Assembly (NCBI RefSeq): GCF_016591715.1 | Contig: NZ_AP024109.1 | Location: 1,240,001-1,304,000, forward strand | Direction of reading: 5' to 3' | From: Mesorhizobium sp. J8 | GTDB taxonomy: Bacteria > Pseudomonadota > Alphaproteobacteria > Rhizobiales > Rhizobiaceae | DNA: 64,000 bases | Shown: piece by piece, positions 37,700 to 46,087 of the stretch | How the letters are laid out: each line of letters starts with the position of its first letter | How positions within the stretch are numbered: the stretch's first letter is position 1 | Translations under genes and position numbers: made by a program | The notes under the pieces: model-generated | What the model saw: only the letters and a program-made list of their open reading frames with translations | Databases searched by the model: none | Told to the model about the DNA's origin: nothing

Positions 37700-37918
37700 C
37701 GGTTAACGAAATATGTCCGCCGAATTTACCTAGATTTCATGGGTGGTACACATTCGTAAATTTTTTTGGGCCCCGGTAAGGACTTGTTAAGGGACGACCC
37801 CGATAGTCGCGTGTAACTTGAGGGAGAAATCCCGTTCCTCGTCCCCTGAGGTTCAGCTCAAGCCCCCGTTGTGACAGCATCCCATTTCTCAAGGCGTCCT
37901 CCAGGACGCCTTTTTTCT
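37700..37918 (+). ncRNA. Candidate small RNA or long 3' UTR after aacS
   Basis: The 244-base gap between aacS and the convergent kinase gene ends in a strong rightward terminator. It also contains a second self-complementary stretch (GAGGGAGAAATCCC near 37820, and CCCCTGAGG nearby) with no open frame. It may encode a small RNA or just the aacS 3' end. I could not place a convincing promoter. Confidence 0.3.
37891..37918 (+). terminator. Intrinsic terminator
   Basis: AAGGCGTCC (37891-37899) pairs with GGACGCCTT (37904-37912) around a 4-base loop and runs into six T then CTTT. Confidence 0.9.
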
Positions 37919-37943
37919 TTGGCAGAAACTGGCCCAGGACGAT

Positions 37944-40900
37944 CTATTCGGCAAGCACGCGGGTCGAGGGGAAGGCGACCTCGACCAGGGTTCCTTCGCC
38001 GGGCGTCGAGGTGATGGCGAAGCGGGCGCGGTTCGCCTCCACCATGGCCTTGGTGAGCGGCAGGCCGAGGCCGGTGCCGTCGCCGCGTCCGCGCTTCAGC
38101 GCATTGATCTGCTTGAACGGCTTCAGCGCCTGCTCGATCTCGGCCTGGGTCATGCCGATGCCGGTGTCGCGCACGCGCATGACGACATCGCCCGAGGCCT
38201 CGTAAGCGGTCGAGACGATCACCTGGCCGCCGGCCTGGGTGTAGCGGATGGCGTTCGACAGGATGTTGAGGGCGATCTGGCGCACGCTCCTGAGATCGGC
38301 CACAACTTCCGGCAGCCGCGAGGCGAAGCTGGAGCGGATGATGACGCGTTCGCGATTAGCCTGCGGCTGCATCATCGCCACCGTCTCAGCCAGCGTGTCG
38401 TTGAGCGACACCGCTTCGTAATCCATCTCCTGCTGGCCGGCCTCGATCTTCGAGATGTCGAGGAGGTCGTTGACGAGGTCGAGCACATGGTTGCCTGACC
38501 GGTTGATGTCGCGCAGGTAGTCGCGATAGCGGTCGTTGGTGATCGGGCCGAATTTCTCGTCCACCATCAGCTCGGAAAAGCCGATGATGGCGTTGAGCGG
38601 CGTCCGGATCTCGTGGCTGATGCGGGCCAGGAAATCCGTCTTCTGCGAGGAGGCGCGCTCGGCCACCGCGCGCGCCTGCGTCAGGTCTTCCTCGGCCCGC
38701 TTCCATTGCGTGATGTCGCGCACTACGGCGCAGAAGCCGCTGTCGTTGGGCAGCCTGCCGATGGTCATGAACAGCGGGATGAAGCGCCCTTGCGCCTCGC
38801 GCCCGATGACCTCGCGGCCGTCGTTCAAGACGCTCGCGACGCCCGGCTCCGAAAGGCCGGCGAGATAGTCGCGCGCCGCGCGCTGGCTTTCTATGGCAAA
38901 CAGCGAGGCGAAGGGCTTGCCGGCCACCTCGTCGCTGTCGAAACCGAACAGCGCTTCCGCGGGCCGGCTGATCGAGCGGATGTTGCCGTCGCGGCCGATC
39001 AGCACGACGCCGTCGGTGGCGGTGTCGATGATGGTGCGCATTTCGGCGATGCGCGATTTCAGTTCCGGCACATCCGGCTGCAGCGCCGGTTCGTCATTGG
39101 CGGCGGTGAAATGCGCGGCCGCGTCGTCCTCGCCGGAACGCCGCACCACCAGCATCAGCGCCTTGCCGCCGCGCCACGGCACCGAGCGCAGCAGCGCGTC
39201 GATGGGAAATTCCTGGCCGTTGCGGGTCTTGAGCTTCAGCGAGTGGTCGCTTTCATCTGCCGCGGTGTCCTCGGCATAGGGATCGGCGAAGAGCGCGCCC
39301 AGGCCCCCCGCATCCGCGAGGTCGTCCAGCGCGTCGTAGCCGGTCAATTCGAGGAAGGCATCGTTGGCATAGTGCAGCACGTCGCCAGAATGGATGAGCA
39401 GCGGCACCGGCAGCCTGGCGAGGATGGATGTGTCGGGTGCCTTGGCTTCTTCTCCGGTCGAAAAGGCCGATGGCACGAAACCCGACAGTTTGAGCGGCGG
39501 CACGTCGAGGCGCGGCCGCGCCGGCACGGCCGCTTCCGGCTGCTCTTCGGCGGCATCCGCGTCGGAGCCTGCCCAATCCTCATTGTCCTGCGCATCGCGG
39601 AAATCGTCGGCGGTCATGCTGTCGTCGTCGGCCGCCGCCGGCGGTGCGGACTGCCCGGCCGCGATCGGCTGCGCCGTAGCATGTTCGGCGTCCTCCGCCT
39701 GTTCGGGCTGGGAAACCGGCGCGCGCCCGATTACCCCGACAGGTTTGTCCTCATCGCCATAGTTGAGCAGCGAGCCGGAAGCGGCCGGCGTCCCGGCTTG
39801 GCCGGTATCGTCCGTCCCGGCGGCGCCATCGATGCCGTCGAGCCTCGCCAGGTCTTCCTGGTCTTCGGCCTCGGTCTGCGCCTCAGTGGCCCCCGCATCG
39901 GCCTTCGCGTCATCGGCTTCCAAGGCTTCCGGCGCGAATGCCGGGCTCGCTTCCCGAGTGGAATCGTCGCGCTCCGCCGTGCCGGGCGCAGGCGGCTGGT
40001 TTGTGTCGGTCCTCGCTTCGTCGGCCGGTTCCTTCGCCCTTGCCTTACCGATGGCGGCCGCATTGGGCTGCTTGTCGGCTTCGGGGGTGCGTTCCTCGGC
40101 GGAACTGTCCCTGCGCAGCCGCTCGCCGATCTCGCGGAAGGCGCTGCGCTCGAGGATCGACAGGCTCCGTTGATTTGCCGGCGCGTCGCTTCCCGGCTGC
40201 TTGTCGTTCGCCGGCTGGCGATGCTCGGCCAGCCTGATCACCTTGTCGGCGAAGCGGCGCTCCGGCTTCGGCACGATGGTCAGCGCCGGCACTTCGCCCC
40301 GGAACGGATCCTCGGGCTTTGGCTGTTCCGGCGGCGTCTGCTCCGCAGCCGGTTGCCCGACCGACGGTTCGCTACCGCCGGAAGTGGCCTCGGTCGGGGC
40401 GGCATTCGGCACCAGGGCCATGCCAAGCGCTTCGGGATCGACCACGGCGTCGGCCACGCGCGCGACGCCGAAACCGCGAAAACCTTCGAAGGCGCGGCTG
40501 CGGCCGTAGACGGGCAGCGCCGCCAGATCGACGGGGATCTTCAAACCGGTTCCCGACACCGGCCACAGCACCGAGCGGCCGGACCATGTATCGCGCCGGT
40601 CGAGCAGGCCGGCGATCTCACCCGAGGCATCGAGACCGAACGTGGCGGCGACATCCCTGAAGCGGCGGCCGATCACATCGGCCGCGGGCTGACCGACGAT
40701 GTTGGCGAATTCGGGCGACAGCGCGCTGAACCTGCCTTCGGCGTCGGTGCGCCAGACGAAGCGCAGCGGCGGCGCGGAGCGGTCGATGTCGCGGGGCGGA
40801 TGGGCTGATGTCGTGGTTTCGCCGCCATCCTGTCCCTGGTCTTCGGCCGGCGCGTCCTTCGCCGGCGCGTCCGTAGCCGGCGTCGCCGGGCGAGCATGCC

Positions 40901-41930
40901 CGGCATCCTCGTTGCCGGCATTGAAGTACCAATGGTCGTGCTGGCCGGCGCCGGCATCGGCGGGCTCCCGGCTGGACCCGGCGGCGCCGGCCTGATGATC
41001 GGCGGTGGGCTGCTGGCCGACGAAGGTCCGGCTGTCGGTGTCGGGTCGCGCATCGCCATTGGTATCGTCTGGGGCCGGCTCGGTCTCTTCGCCGGCCGCC
41101 GCGGCCGGCAGCGGCTTGTCCGGAGCGGACTGGAGCGCGGGCTCGATTGCCGGGCTTTCATCTGACGGCGTTGCGCTAACGGTCTCTGGCGCCGCGGCCC
41201 GTTCATCGCTGCTCTGATCGCGCTGGCCGGCAGCCGATCGATCCTCTTGGTCGCTGTCGTCGCCGCCGAGCTGATCCTCATCGATCACAACCAGCAGATG
41301 GCGGGTGTCCGTGAGCCGCGCGAAGCCGGCCGGATAGGAGGTATCGGCGCCGGGCACCAGGCGCTTGACGACACGGTCGCCGCTGCTTGCCACATCGGCG
41401 ACCAAGGCCGCCAATGTCCGCGGCTCGATGCCGAGCGCCGCGAAGCCGTCAGAGGCTGCTTCGACACCGCCTTGCGCATCGACGAAGGCGATGAAATGCC
41501 CGGCCTCGGTAAAACCGCCTATGGCGCGGCCGGCGATCTCGCCGGCGCTGCGTGAGCTGGTCTGCGCCGCCGGTACCGCGAGCAGGATTGCCTTCTCGCC
41601 ATCCGGCATCGTCACGGCGCTGGCCAGGAAGCCGACGGCGCGGCTCGCCATGCCGGTGGCGAGCCTCACCGTGATGGCGCGGTCGCTGCCGATATCCGGA
41701 AAACCGCTGGTCGCCATGATCTGCCGCCGGGCGATCAGCGGCAGCTGCGCCGAGGCGCCGATGATGGCTTCGATATCCGGATAACCGAACACCGACGCTC
41801 CCGGACCATTCGCCCAGATCACCTGTTCGAGGTCGGTCGACAGAATGGCCAAGGCATCGCCTGCGGCAAAGCGCTGGCGCACCGCATCGAGCACGGCGAC
41901 GTCGAGGAAAGAGTAGTTTTCAGGCGGCAT
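37944..41930 (-). CDS. pdhS: Multi-PAS sensor histidine kinase, PdhS-like cell-cycle kinase
   Basis: A 1328-residue soluble kinase with no membrane span. An N-terminal PAS-like domain (1-100, SFLDVAVLDAVRQRFAAGDA, then WANGPGASVFGY) resembles Brucella PdhS. Further PAS domains lie near 410-510, 865-960 and 985-1085, separated by long acidic, alanine/proline-rich disordered linkers. The H-box FLARISHEIRTPLNAIIGF has its phospho-His near 1104. The ATPase boxes are NILSNAIRYT, RVRDTGIGM and GDGTGLGLPLTKAM. PdhS-type kinases phosphorylate DivK and mark the old pole. It is longer than Brucella PdhS (about 1035) because of the linkers. A full CtrA box lies 34 bases upstream. Confidence 0.8.
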   Translation of the reverse strand: MPPENYSFLDVAVLDAVRQRFAAGDALAILSTDLEQVIWANGPGASVFGYPDIEAIIGASAQLPLIARRQIMATSGFPDIGSDRAITVRLATGMASRAVGFLASAVTMPDGEKAILLAVPAAQTSSRSAGEIAGRAIGGFTEAGHFIAFVDAQGGVEAASDGFAALGIEPRTLAALVADVASSGDRVVKRLVPGADTSYPAGFARLTDTRHLLVVIDEDQLGGDDSDQEDRSAAGQRDQSSDERAAAPETVSATPSDESPAIEPALQSAPDKPLPAAAAGEETEPAPDDTNGDARPDTDSRTFVGQQPTADHQAGAAGSSREPADAGAGQHDHWYFNAGNEDAGHARPATPATDAPAKDAPAEDQGQDGGETTTSAHPPRDIDRSAPPLRFVWRTDAEGRFSALSPEFANIVGQPAADVIGRRFRDVAATFGLDASGEIAGLLDRRDTWSGRSVLWPVSGTGLKIPVDLAALPVYGRSRAFEGFRGFGVARVADAVVDPEALGMALVPNAAPTEATSGGSEPSVGQPAAEQTPPEQPKPEDPFRGEVPALTIVPKPERRFADKVIRLAEHRQPANDKQPGSDAPANQRSLSILERSAFREIGERLRRDSSAEERTPEADKQPNAAAIGKARAKEPADEARTDTNQPPAPGTAERDDSTREASPAFAPEALEADDAKADAGATEAQTEAEDQEDLARLDGIDGAAGTDDTGQAGTPAASGSLLNYGDEDKPVGVIGRAPVSQPEQAEDAEHATAQPIAAGQSAPPAAADDDSMTADDFRDAQDNEDWAGSDADAAEEQPEAAVPARPRLDVPPLKLSGFVPSAFSTGEEAKAPDTSILARLPVPLLIHSGDVLHYANDAFLELTGYDALDDLADAGGLGALFADPYAEDTAADESDHSLKLKTRNGQEFPIDALLRSVPWRGGKALMLVVRRSGEDDAAAHFTAANDEPALQPDVPELKSRIAEMRTIIDTATDGVVLIGRDGNIRSISRPAEALFGFDSDEVAGKPFASLFAIESQRAARDYLAGLSEPGVASVLNDGREVIGREAQGRFIPLFMTIGRLPNDSGFCAVVRDITQWKRAEEDLTQARAVAERASSQKTDFLARISHEIRTPLNAIIGFSELMVDEKFGPITNDRYRDYLRDINRSGNHVLDLVNDLLDISKIEAGQQEMDYEAVSLNDTLAETVAMMQPQANRERVIIRSSFASRLPEVVADLRSVRQIALNILSNAIRYTQAGGQVIVSTAYEASGDVVMRVRDTGIGMTQAEIEQALKPFKQINALKRGRGDGTGLGLPLTKAMVEANRARFAITSTPGEGTLVEVAFPSTRVLAE

Positions 41931-41963
41931 GCGCTGGCCGACCCTCCGGAGCGGGCATTTCAG

Positions 41964-41978
41964 TTAACGCTTTGTTAA
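41964..41978. promoter_or_regulatory. CtrA-type binding site upstream of the PdhS-like gene
   Basis: TTAA (41964-41967), seven bases, then TTAA (41975-41978): an exact TTAA-N7-TTAA match to the CtrA consensus of alphaproteobacteria. It lies 34-48 bases upstream of the kinase start. Confidence 0.65.
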
Positions 41979-42098
41979 TAAAAGCCCATGGCCCCGAGGT
42001 CCACAAGCCTAGGCTTGCATCGGTCGAAATCTCTGGGCTCTTGGTTAACGGCCCAAGGGATGGCGCGCCCAATGGCTGACGTATGGGAAGATTTTATG

Positions 42099-42128
42099 GT
42101 GCGGTGCAACAAAGATGTTGCAATGCAC
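42099..42128. promoter_or_regulatory. Palindromic operator over the phasin promoter
   Basis: TGCAAC (42105-42110) and GTTGCA (42117-42122) form a perfect inverted repeat with a 6-base spacer, extended by GTGC (42099-42102) and GCAC (42125-42128). It overlaps a promoter with -35 TTGCAA (42118-42123), a 16-base spacer and -10 TATATT (42140-42145). TGCAA-type boxes are the known targets of PhaR/AniA repressors of PHB genes. Confidence 0.65.
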
Positions 42129-42205
42129 AAAAAATCCTGTATATTGCCATCATACATGAACGAGACGGCTTTCTGTCAAAGCCGCTACCCCAAAAAGGTT
42201 GGAAA

Positions 42206-42673
42206 ATGTCCAAGACCACTGCCAAGACTGCCGCAGAGACCATCGAAAACGTCGAATTCCCCAGCTTCGACGCTTCCAAGGCCACCGACCAGATCCGCGC
42301 CTTCGCCGAGAAGGGCGTCGAGCAGTCGAAGGAAGCCTACGCCAAGCTGAAGACCGGTGCTGAGGAGACCCAGAAGGTCCTGGAGTCGACCTACGAGACC
42401 GCCAAGACCGTTTCCAGCGACGTTTCGCTGAAGGCCATCGCCGCGCTGCGCGCCAATGCCGAGGCCAGCTTCTCGCACCTCGAAGCCCTGGTCGGAGCCA
42501 AGACCCTTTCGGAAGTCGTCGAACTGCAGACCGCGTTCCTGCGCAAGCGTGTCGAAATGGCCGTCGAACAGGCCAAGGAGTTCCAGACCGTCGCCACCAA
42601 GGCGGTCGAGGATGTCTCCAAGCCGGTCAAGACCGCCTTCGAGAAGGCGATGAAGGACGCCAAGGCTGCCTGA
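42206..42673 (+). CDS. Phasin family protein
   Basis: A 155-residue helical, charged protein of the phasin_2 family that coats polyhydroxybutyrate granules. Residues 20-60 (FPSFDASKATDQIRAFAEKG) are followed by long amphipathic helices (SKEAYAKLKTGAEETQKVLE; NAEASFSHLEALVGAKTLSE; ELQTAFLRKRVEMAVEQAKE). There are no cysteines or membrane spans. The ATG at 42206 has AAAGGTTGGA upstream; in-frame upstream codons are leader. Its promoter overlaps a TGCAAC/GTTGCA operator, which suggests PhaR control, and a CCTCCTCCC-loop small RNA lies directly downstream. Confidence 0.9.
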   Translation: MSKTTAKTAAETIENVEFPSFDASKATDQIRAFAEKGVEQSKEAYAKLKTGAEETQKVLESTYETAKTVSSDVSLKAIAALRANAEASFSHLEALVGAKTLSEVVELQTAFLRKRVEMAVEQAKEFQTVATKAVEDVSKPVKTAFEKAMKDAKAA

Positions 42674-42754
42674 TTTCCGTGTACAACCCTGCGATGCATC
42701 AAAACGTCGCATTTCGTCAGACAAATGGTCGTGCGATAGGGTTGAATAACAGAT

Positions 42755-42865
42755 ACCCGGGGATGGAACCTCCTCCCTCCGTCTCCGGGGTGACCAGCCA
42801 GCACCTCCTCCCGCTGGCTCGTAACAGGAAAAGGCCGGCACCTCCTCCCGCCGGCCTTTTCTTTT
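42755..42865 (+). ncRNA. Three-hairpin small RNA with CCTCCTCCC loops (cuckoo/alpha-r14-like)
   Basis: Three successive hairpins each carry the same 10-base loop ACCTCCTCCC. Stem 1 is 42759-42767 with 42778-42786. Stem 2 is 42796-42802 with 42813-42819. Stem 3 is 42829-42839 with 42850-42860, which also forms the terminator (TTTTCTTTT). The loops are complementary to Shine-Dalgarno sequences, as in the cuckoo RNAs and alpha-r families of Rhizobiales. The 5' end is not defined and could be 10-50 bases further left; it may be processed from the phasin transcript or have its own promoter. Confidence 0.78.
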
Positions 42866-43013
42866 GCCTTGACGAAAGGCGGATGAGGAAACGCGTCTTT
42901 GCCTTATCAAGGCCCTTGAATTAGAATCCGATAGCCCGTATTGGACGCATCGCCGAACGACAGGGCGGATCACGGAGAAAGACGCTTCACTTCGATCCAG
43001 CTCAGGCACGCGT

Positions 43014-43090
43014 GCCGTTGTAGCTCAGTTGGTTAGAGCACCAGATTGTGGATCTGGGGGTCGCTGGTTCGAGCCCAGCCAACGGTACCA
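43014..43090 (+). tRNA. tRNA-His (GTG)
   Basis: A 77-base cloverleaf with CCA encoded. The acceptor stem GCCGTTG/CAACGGT has a G-U first pair. The D-arm is GCTCAGTTGGTTAGAGC. The anticodon arm CCAGA-TTGTGGA-TCTGG has anticodon GTG, and the T-arm is CTGGTTCGAGCCCAG. The discriminator is A73 and there is no extra G at -1, which is the alphaproteobacterial tRNA-His form. Confidence 0.97.
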
Positions 43091-43165
43091 TCGGCTTCTC
43101 CCGTAAGCCTTTGAATGTCCGCGCCGGGGCCGGGCGACCGGTCGGCGTCGACCGGCAACCGCAAC

Positions 43166-43339
43166 ATGCGAAACCTCCGGACGCTGTATGGCGACTATTA
43201 CCGCTATCTTGGCTTTCCGGAACAGAAGAACCCGTTTGCGGACCTCTCGTTCAAATCAATACGCACCTGGCCGCCGTTCCCGACCGATGGCGAGGAAGTC
43301 TTCCACCTCATGGCAACGGCCGCGTCGAGAAGGTCGTAG
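43166..43339 (+). CDS. Possible small hypothetical protein after tRNA-His
   Basis: A 57-residue open frame (starts MRNLRTLYGDYYRYLGFPEQ) rich in aromatic and charged residues, a composition better than chance. I recognise no family and see no good Shine-Dalgarno. It may be the 5' remnant of a larger gene, since it ends in low-quality sequence. The rest of the 359-base gap between the tRNA and xthA holds nothing else that I can support. Confidence 0.25.
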   Translation: MRNLRTLYGDYYRYLGFPEQKNPFADLSFKSIRTWPPFPTDGEEVFHLMATAASRRS

Positions 43340-43449
43340 TGACCGCCGGCGGTTCTTCGAGATAACGGGTCGGTGATCTGTCCGTCGGTGGCCGCCGGAT
43401 GACGCAGGCGAAGTTCCGCAGCAAGACTGCATTTCAGGCGTGAGCGGCT

Positions 43450-44225
43450 TTACCCCCGCACTTCGATCCAGGCGGGTGCATGATCGCTGGGCTTTTCCCA
43501 CCCACGGGTCTCGACATCGACACCTGCAGCTTCAATCGTTTGCGCGAGCGATGGGCTTACAAGCAAGTGGTCCATGCGCAGGCCGGAGCTTCGGTCGTAC
43601 CCTCCGCGATAGGAGAAATTCCAATAGGTGTAGATGCCCTTGCCCGGGTAGATCCGGCGCATCGCGTCTACCCATCCCAGACCCAGCATGCGAGCGTAGG
43701 CGTTCCTGCTTTCCGGGAAGAAGACGGCATCGCCCAGCCAGCGCGCAGGCACTACGGCGTCCATTTCAGCGGGGACGACATTGTAATCGCCACAGAGGAC
43801 CGTGCGCTCGCCTATGAGCGATTTGCTGTAGGTCAGGAGACGTTCGAACCAGCGAAGTTTGTAATCAAACTTGGGTCCCGGTGCCGGATTGCCATTGGGT
43901 AGATAGATGCAGCCGATAACAAGGTTGTCGATCTCCGCCTCCAGATAGCGGCTGTGCGTATCGTCGGGATCTCCCGGCAAGCCGCGGCGGCGCTCGACTG
44001 GATCCTTCCCACGCGCGCCAGTATAGCTACGCCGTTGTAGGATTTCTGGCCGTGCCAGACAGCTCCATAGCCTGCTCCTCGGATGGCCTCGACCGGAAAT
44101 TTGTCGTCGGACGTTTTCAACTCCTGAAGGGAGACCACGTCATAATGGGTCTCGCCAAGCCACTTCAGGAGAACGGGCAGGCGGCCGTTGACACCGTTGA
44201 CGTTGAACGTTGCGATCCGTGTCAT
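43450..44225 (-). pseudogene. xthA: Exodeoxyribonuclease III gene with one frameshift
   Basis: Two frames together encode a full XthA-type AP endonuclease of about 258 residues. Frame 1 (from the ATG at 44225) gives ATFNVNGVNGRLP, VVSLQELKT (metal Glu) and WHGQKSYNGVAILARVGR. After a single missing base near 44006-44009 the second frame continues DPVERRRGLPGDPDD, IYLPNGNP, LCGDYNVVP (Asp/Asn), RMDHLLVSP and KPSDHAPAWIEV (catalytic Asp-His). All catalytic residues survive, so the break is recent or a sequencing error. It is the fourth gene of the kaiC-like operon, three bases after the response regulator. Confidence 0.88.
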
Positions 44226-44228
44226 CGC

Positions 44229-44615
44229 CTATCTTGAGGGGAGATTCCGTCCACCAACTTCGAGAGTTGAAAGCGCGACCAGCACTTTCTCAGGATCGAC
44301 CGGCTTTTGCAGACAGGGGACGCTCCTGAACTTGGCCGGTATGATGTCGGAGTCATAGCCGGTAAGGAAGACAAAAGGTATTCCCCGCGCCTGAAGGGCG
44401 GAGGCCAGCGCGAAGCTGGGACCAGCGCCGAGGTTAACGTCCACCACGGCATAGTCCGGCCTCTGAAGCTCCAGCAGCGAAAGAGCATCCTCGGCCGCGC
44501 TGACAGGACCCAGAACTTCGGCCCCGGCCTTTTCGAGCATCTGTCCAGTGTCGTCGGCAAGGTAAAAGTCGTCCTCGACCACCAACACTGCTCGGCCGTG
44601 CAGGTCGAAGCTCAT
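44229..44615 (-). CDS. Single-domain response regulator
   Basis: A 128-residue CheY-like protein without an output domain. It has the acidic pair VLVVEDDFYLADD near residues 10-22, the phospho-acceptor in YAVVDVNLG near 55, the Thr switch in FVFLTGYDS near 83-91, and CLQKPVD with the conserved Lys near 103. The PFVFLTGY block resembles the FATGUY-type receivers that partner HWE/HisKA_2 kinases in alphaproteobacterial stress signalling. The ATG at 44615 has AGGAGAGG upstream and overlaps the kinase stop by four bases, so the kinase is its likely partner. Confidence 0.9.
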   Translation of the reverse strand: MSFDLHGRAVLVVEDDFYLADDTGQMLEKAGAEVLGPVSAAEDALSLLELQRPDYAVVDVNLGAGPSFALASALQARGIPFVFLTGYDSDIIPAKFRSVPCLQKPVDPEKVLVALSTLEVGGRNLPSR

Positions 44616-46087
44616 GAACCTCTCCTGTTTTTCTCGCCGTGCTCCGCGGGCACGTCGGTCTGCAGCACGCTTTCGCTCGGCTGCAGAGGAAAAGAAATTC
44701 GGCATAAAAGCCCGCTTTCGGTAAGCTGCATCTGGCCGGAACCCTTAAGCTCGAACGGGACGCGGCGGGTGATTAGCTCGGTCCCAAATCCTTTGCGCAT
44801 CTGGCGACCCGGTGATGTTTCGACGCCGCTCTCTTGCCATGTCAGTTCCAGCCAGTCCTGACCTTCCTGCGGCTTGTGTGCCCAATGGACATTGACTTTG
44901 CCCTCCGGCGCTCCAATGGCGCCGTACTTGGCGGCGTTTGTTGTCAATTCGTGAATTGCCAGTGTTAGAACTTCAGCCGCCTTTGGCATCAGTATGATGG
45001 AAGGCCCATCGACTGAAACTCGCGAAGGATCGGCTGCTTGGGCCAGGAGTTCGTCGCGCACGATGCTGTCCAGGTCAACACCTTCTCCGGCTCCTCGTGT
45101 AAGCAGAGTCTGGGTGCGTGCCATGGCGGCAATTCGGCCACTCAGCCGTTCACGAAATTCCTGAGTCGTGCCCGTCGTATCGCCCCTTCTGACGAGCGAA
45201 GCGACCGTTGCAAGAACATTGCGAACGCGATGCTGCAACTCAGCCGTAAGGACCGCCTGGCGCTCTTCGTTGCGCTTGCGCTCGGTTATGTCCTTGCCGA
45301 TCTTCATGAAGCCGCGAATTGTTCCGTCATCGTTGCGAAGTGCCACGGTCTGGCCGTCGAGAAAAACCCGACGCCCGTCCTTAGTCTCGTGCCAACGGAC
45401 ATTTGGAGCGACACCCTCAGCGCGCGCCCGGCTGAGTTCCTGTCTGGGTACACCGTGTGCCTGATCTTCAGGTGTGAAGATCGAGGAGGTCGGCTTTCCC
45501 AGCATTTCGTCTGCGCTCCAACCAAAAACGGCGGCGGCGCCGGGAAGCCAGTCGATGATGATATCGTCCGGGTCACTTAGAATGATTGCATAGTCTCTGG
45601 CATTCTCCACGATCAGCCGGAAGCGCTCATTTCCGTGCTCCAGTTCGCTTAGCAACTCTCTGAGTTCGTATTGGCGCTGGCGACCACGCAGTGCTGCCCG
45701 GGTCGAACTCGTAAGCGTGATGGACTCGACCGGCCGCTCCAGCAGCGTGACATTTCCGAGCGACGATACCAGCTCGGCTCGCCACGCCGTGGCCCTCTGG
45801 TGCGTTAGGTGGCTGGTGAGAATGATGAAAGGAAGATCCGACCAGACCGGCTGGTCTGTTGTCCAACGGATCAATTCGCCGAGGTCGCGGCCGTACAGAC
45901 CTTCTTCGGCGGCTATTACGGCAAGACATTGTGGGCCGAGTCTTTGGATCAAAGTGCTAAAATCGGCACACACGACTGCTGGGATGCCGATGCGCGACAA
46001 AATCTCGACCGTCGCTGGCCCATCCCGCCCGATTGGAGCGAGAACAAGAACCGCCCTGCCGTCGATTTCAGGCGTGTTCGTCGGCAC
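44612..46087 (-). CDS. HWE-family PAS sensor histidine kinase
   Basis: A 491-residue soluble kinase. Residues 1-135 form a receiver-like fold (RAVLVLAPIGRDG at strand 1, PFIILTSHL at strand 4) without the phospho-Asp, hence a pseudo-receiver. A PAS domain (about 152-270) contains IIIDWLPGAAAVFGWSADEM and ends in GKDITERKR. The HWE kinase core has the H-box ELQHRVRNVLATVASLVRR with phospho-His near 286, HELTTNAAKYGA (N-box His-Glu) and LTWQESG (Trp-x-Glu). It overlaps the kaiC-like gene upstream by 20 bases and the regulator downstream by four. HWE kinases often feed the general stress response. Confidence 0.9.
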   Translation of the reverse strand: MPTNTPEIDGRAVLVLAPIGRDGPATVEILSRIGIPAVVCADFSTLIQRLGPQCLAVIAAEEGLYGRDLGELIRWTTDQPVWSDLPFIILTSHLTHQRATAWRAELVSSLGNVTLLERPVESITLTSSTRAALRGRQRQYELRELLSELEHGNERFRLIVENARDYAIILSDPDDIIIDWLPGAAAVFGWSADEMLGKPTSSIFTPEDQAHGVPRQELSRARAEGVAPNVRWHETKDGRRVFLDGQTVALRNDDGTIRGFMKIGKDITERKRNEERQAVLTAELQHRVRNVLATVASLVRRGDTTGTTQEFRERLSGRIAAMARTQTLLTRGAGEGVDLDSIVRDELLAQAADPSRVSVDGPSIILMPKAAEVLTLAIHELTTNAAKYGAIGAPEGKVNVHWAHKPQEGQDWLELTWQESGVETSPGRQMRKGFGTELITRRVPFELKGSGQMQLTESGLLCRISFPLQPSESVLQTDVPAEHGEKNRRGS

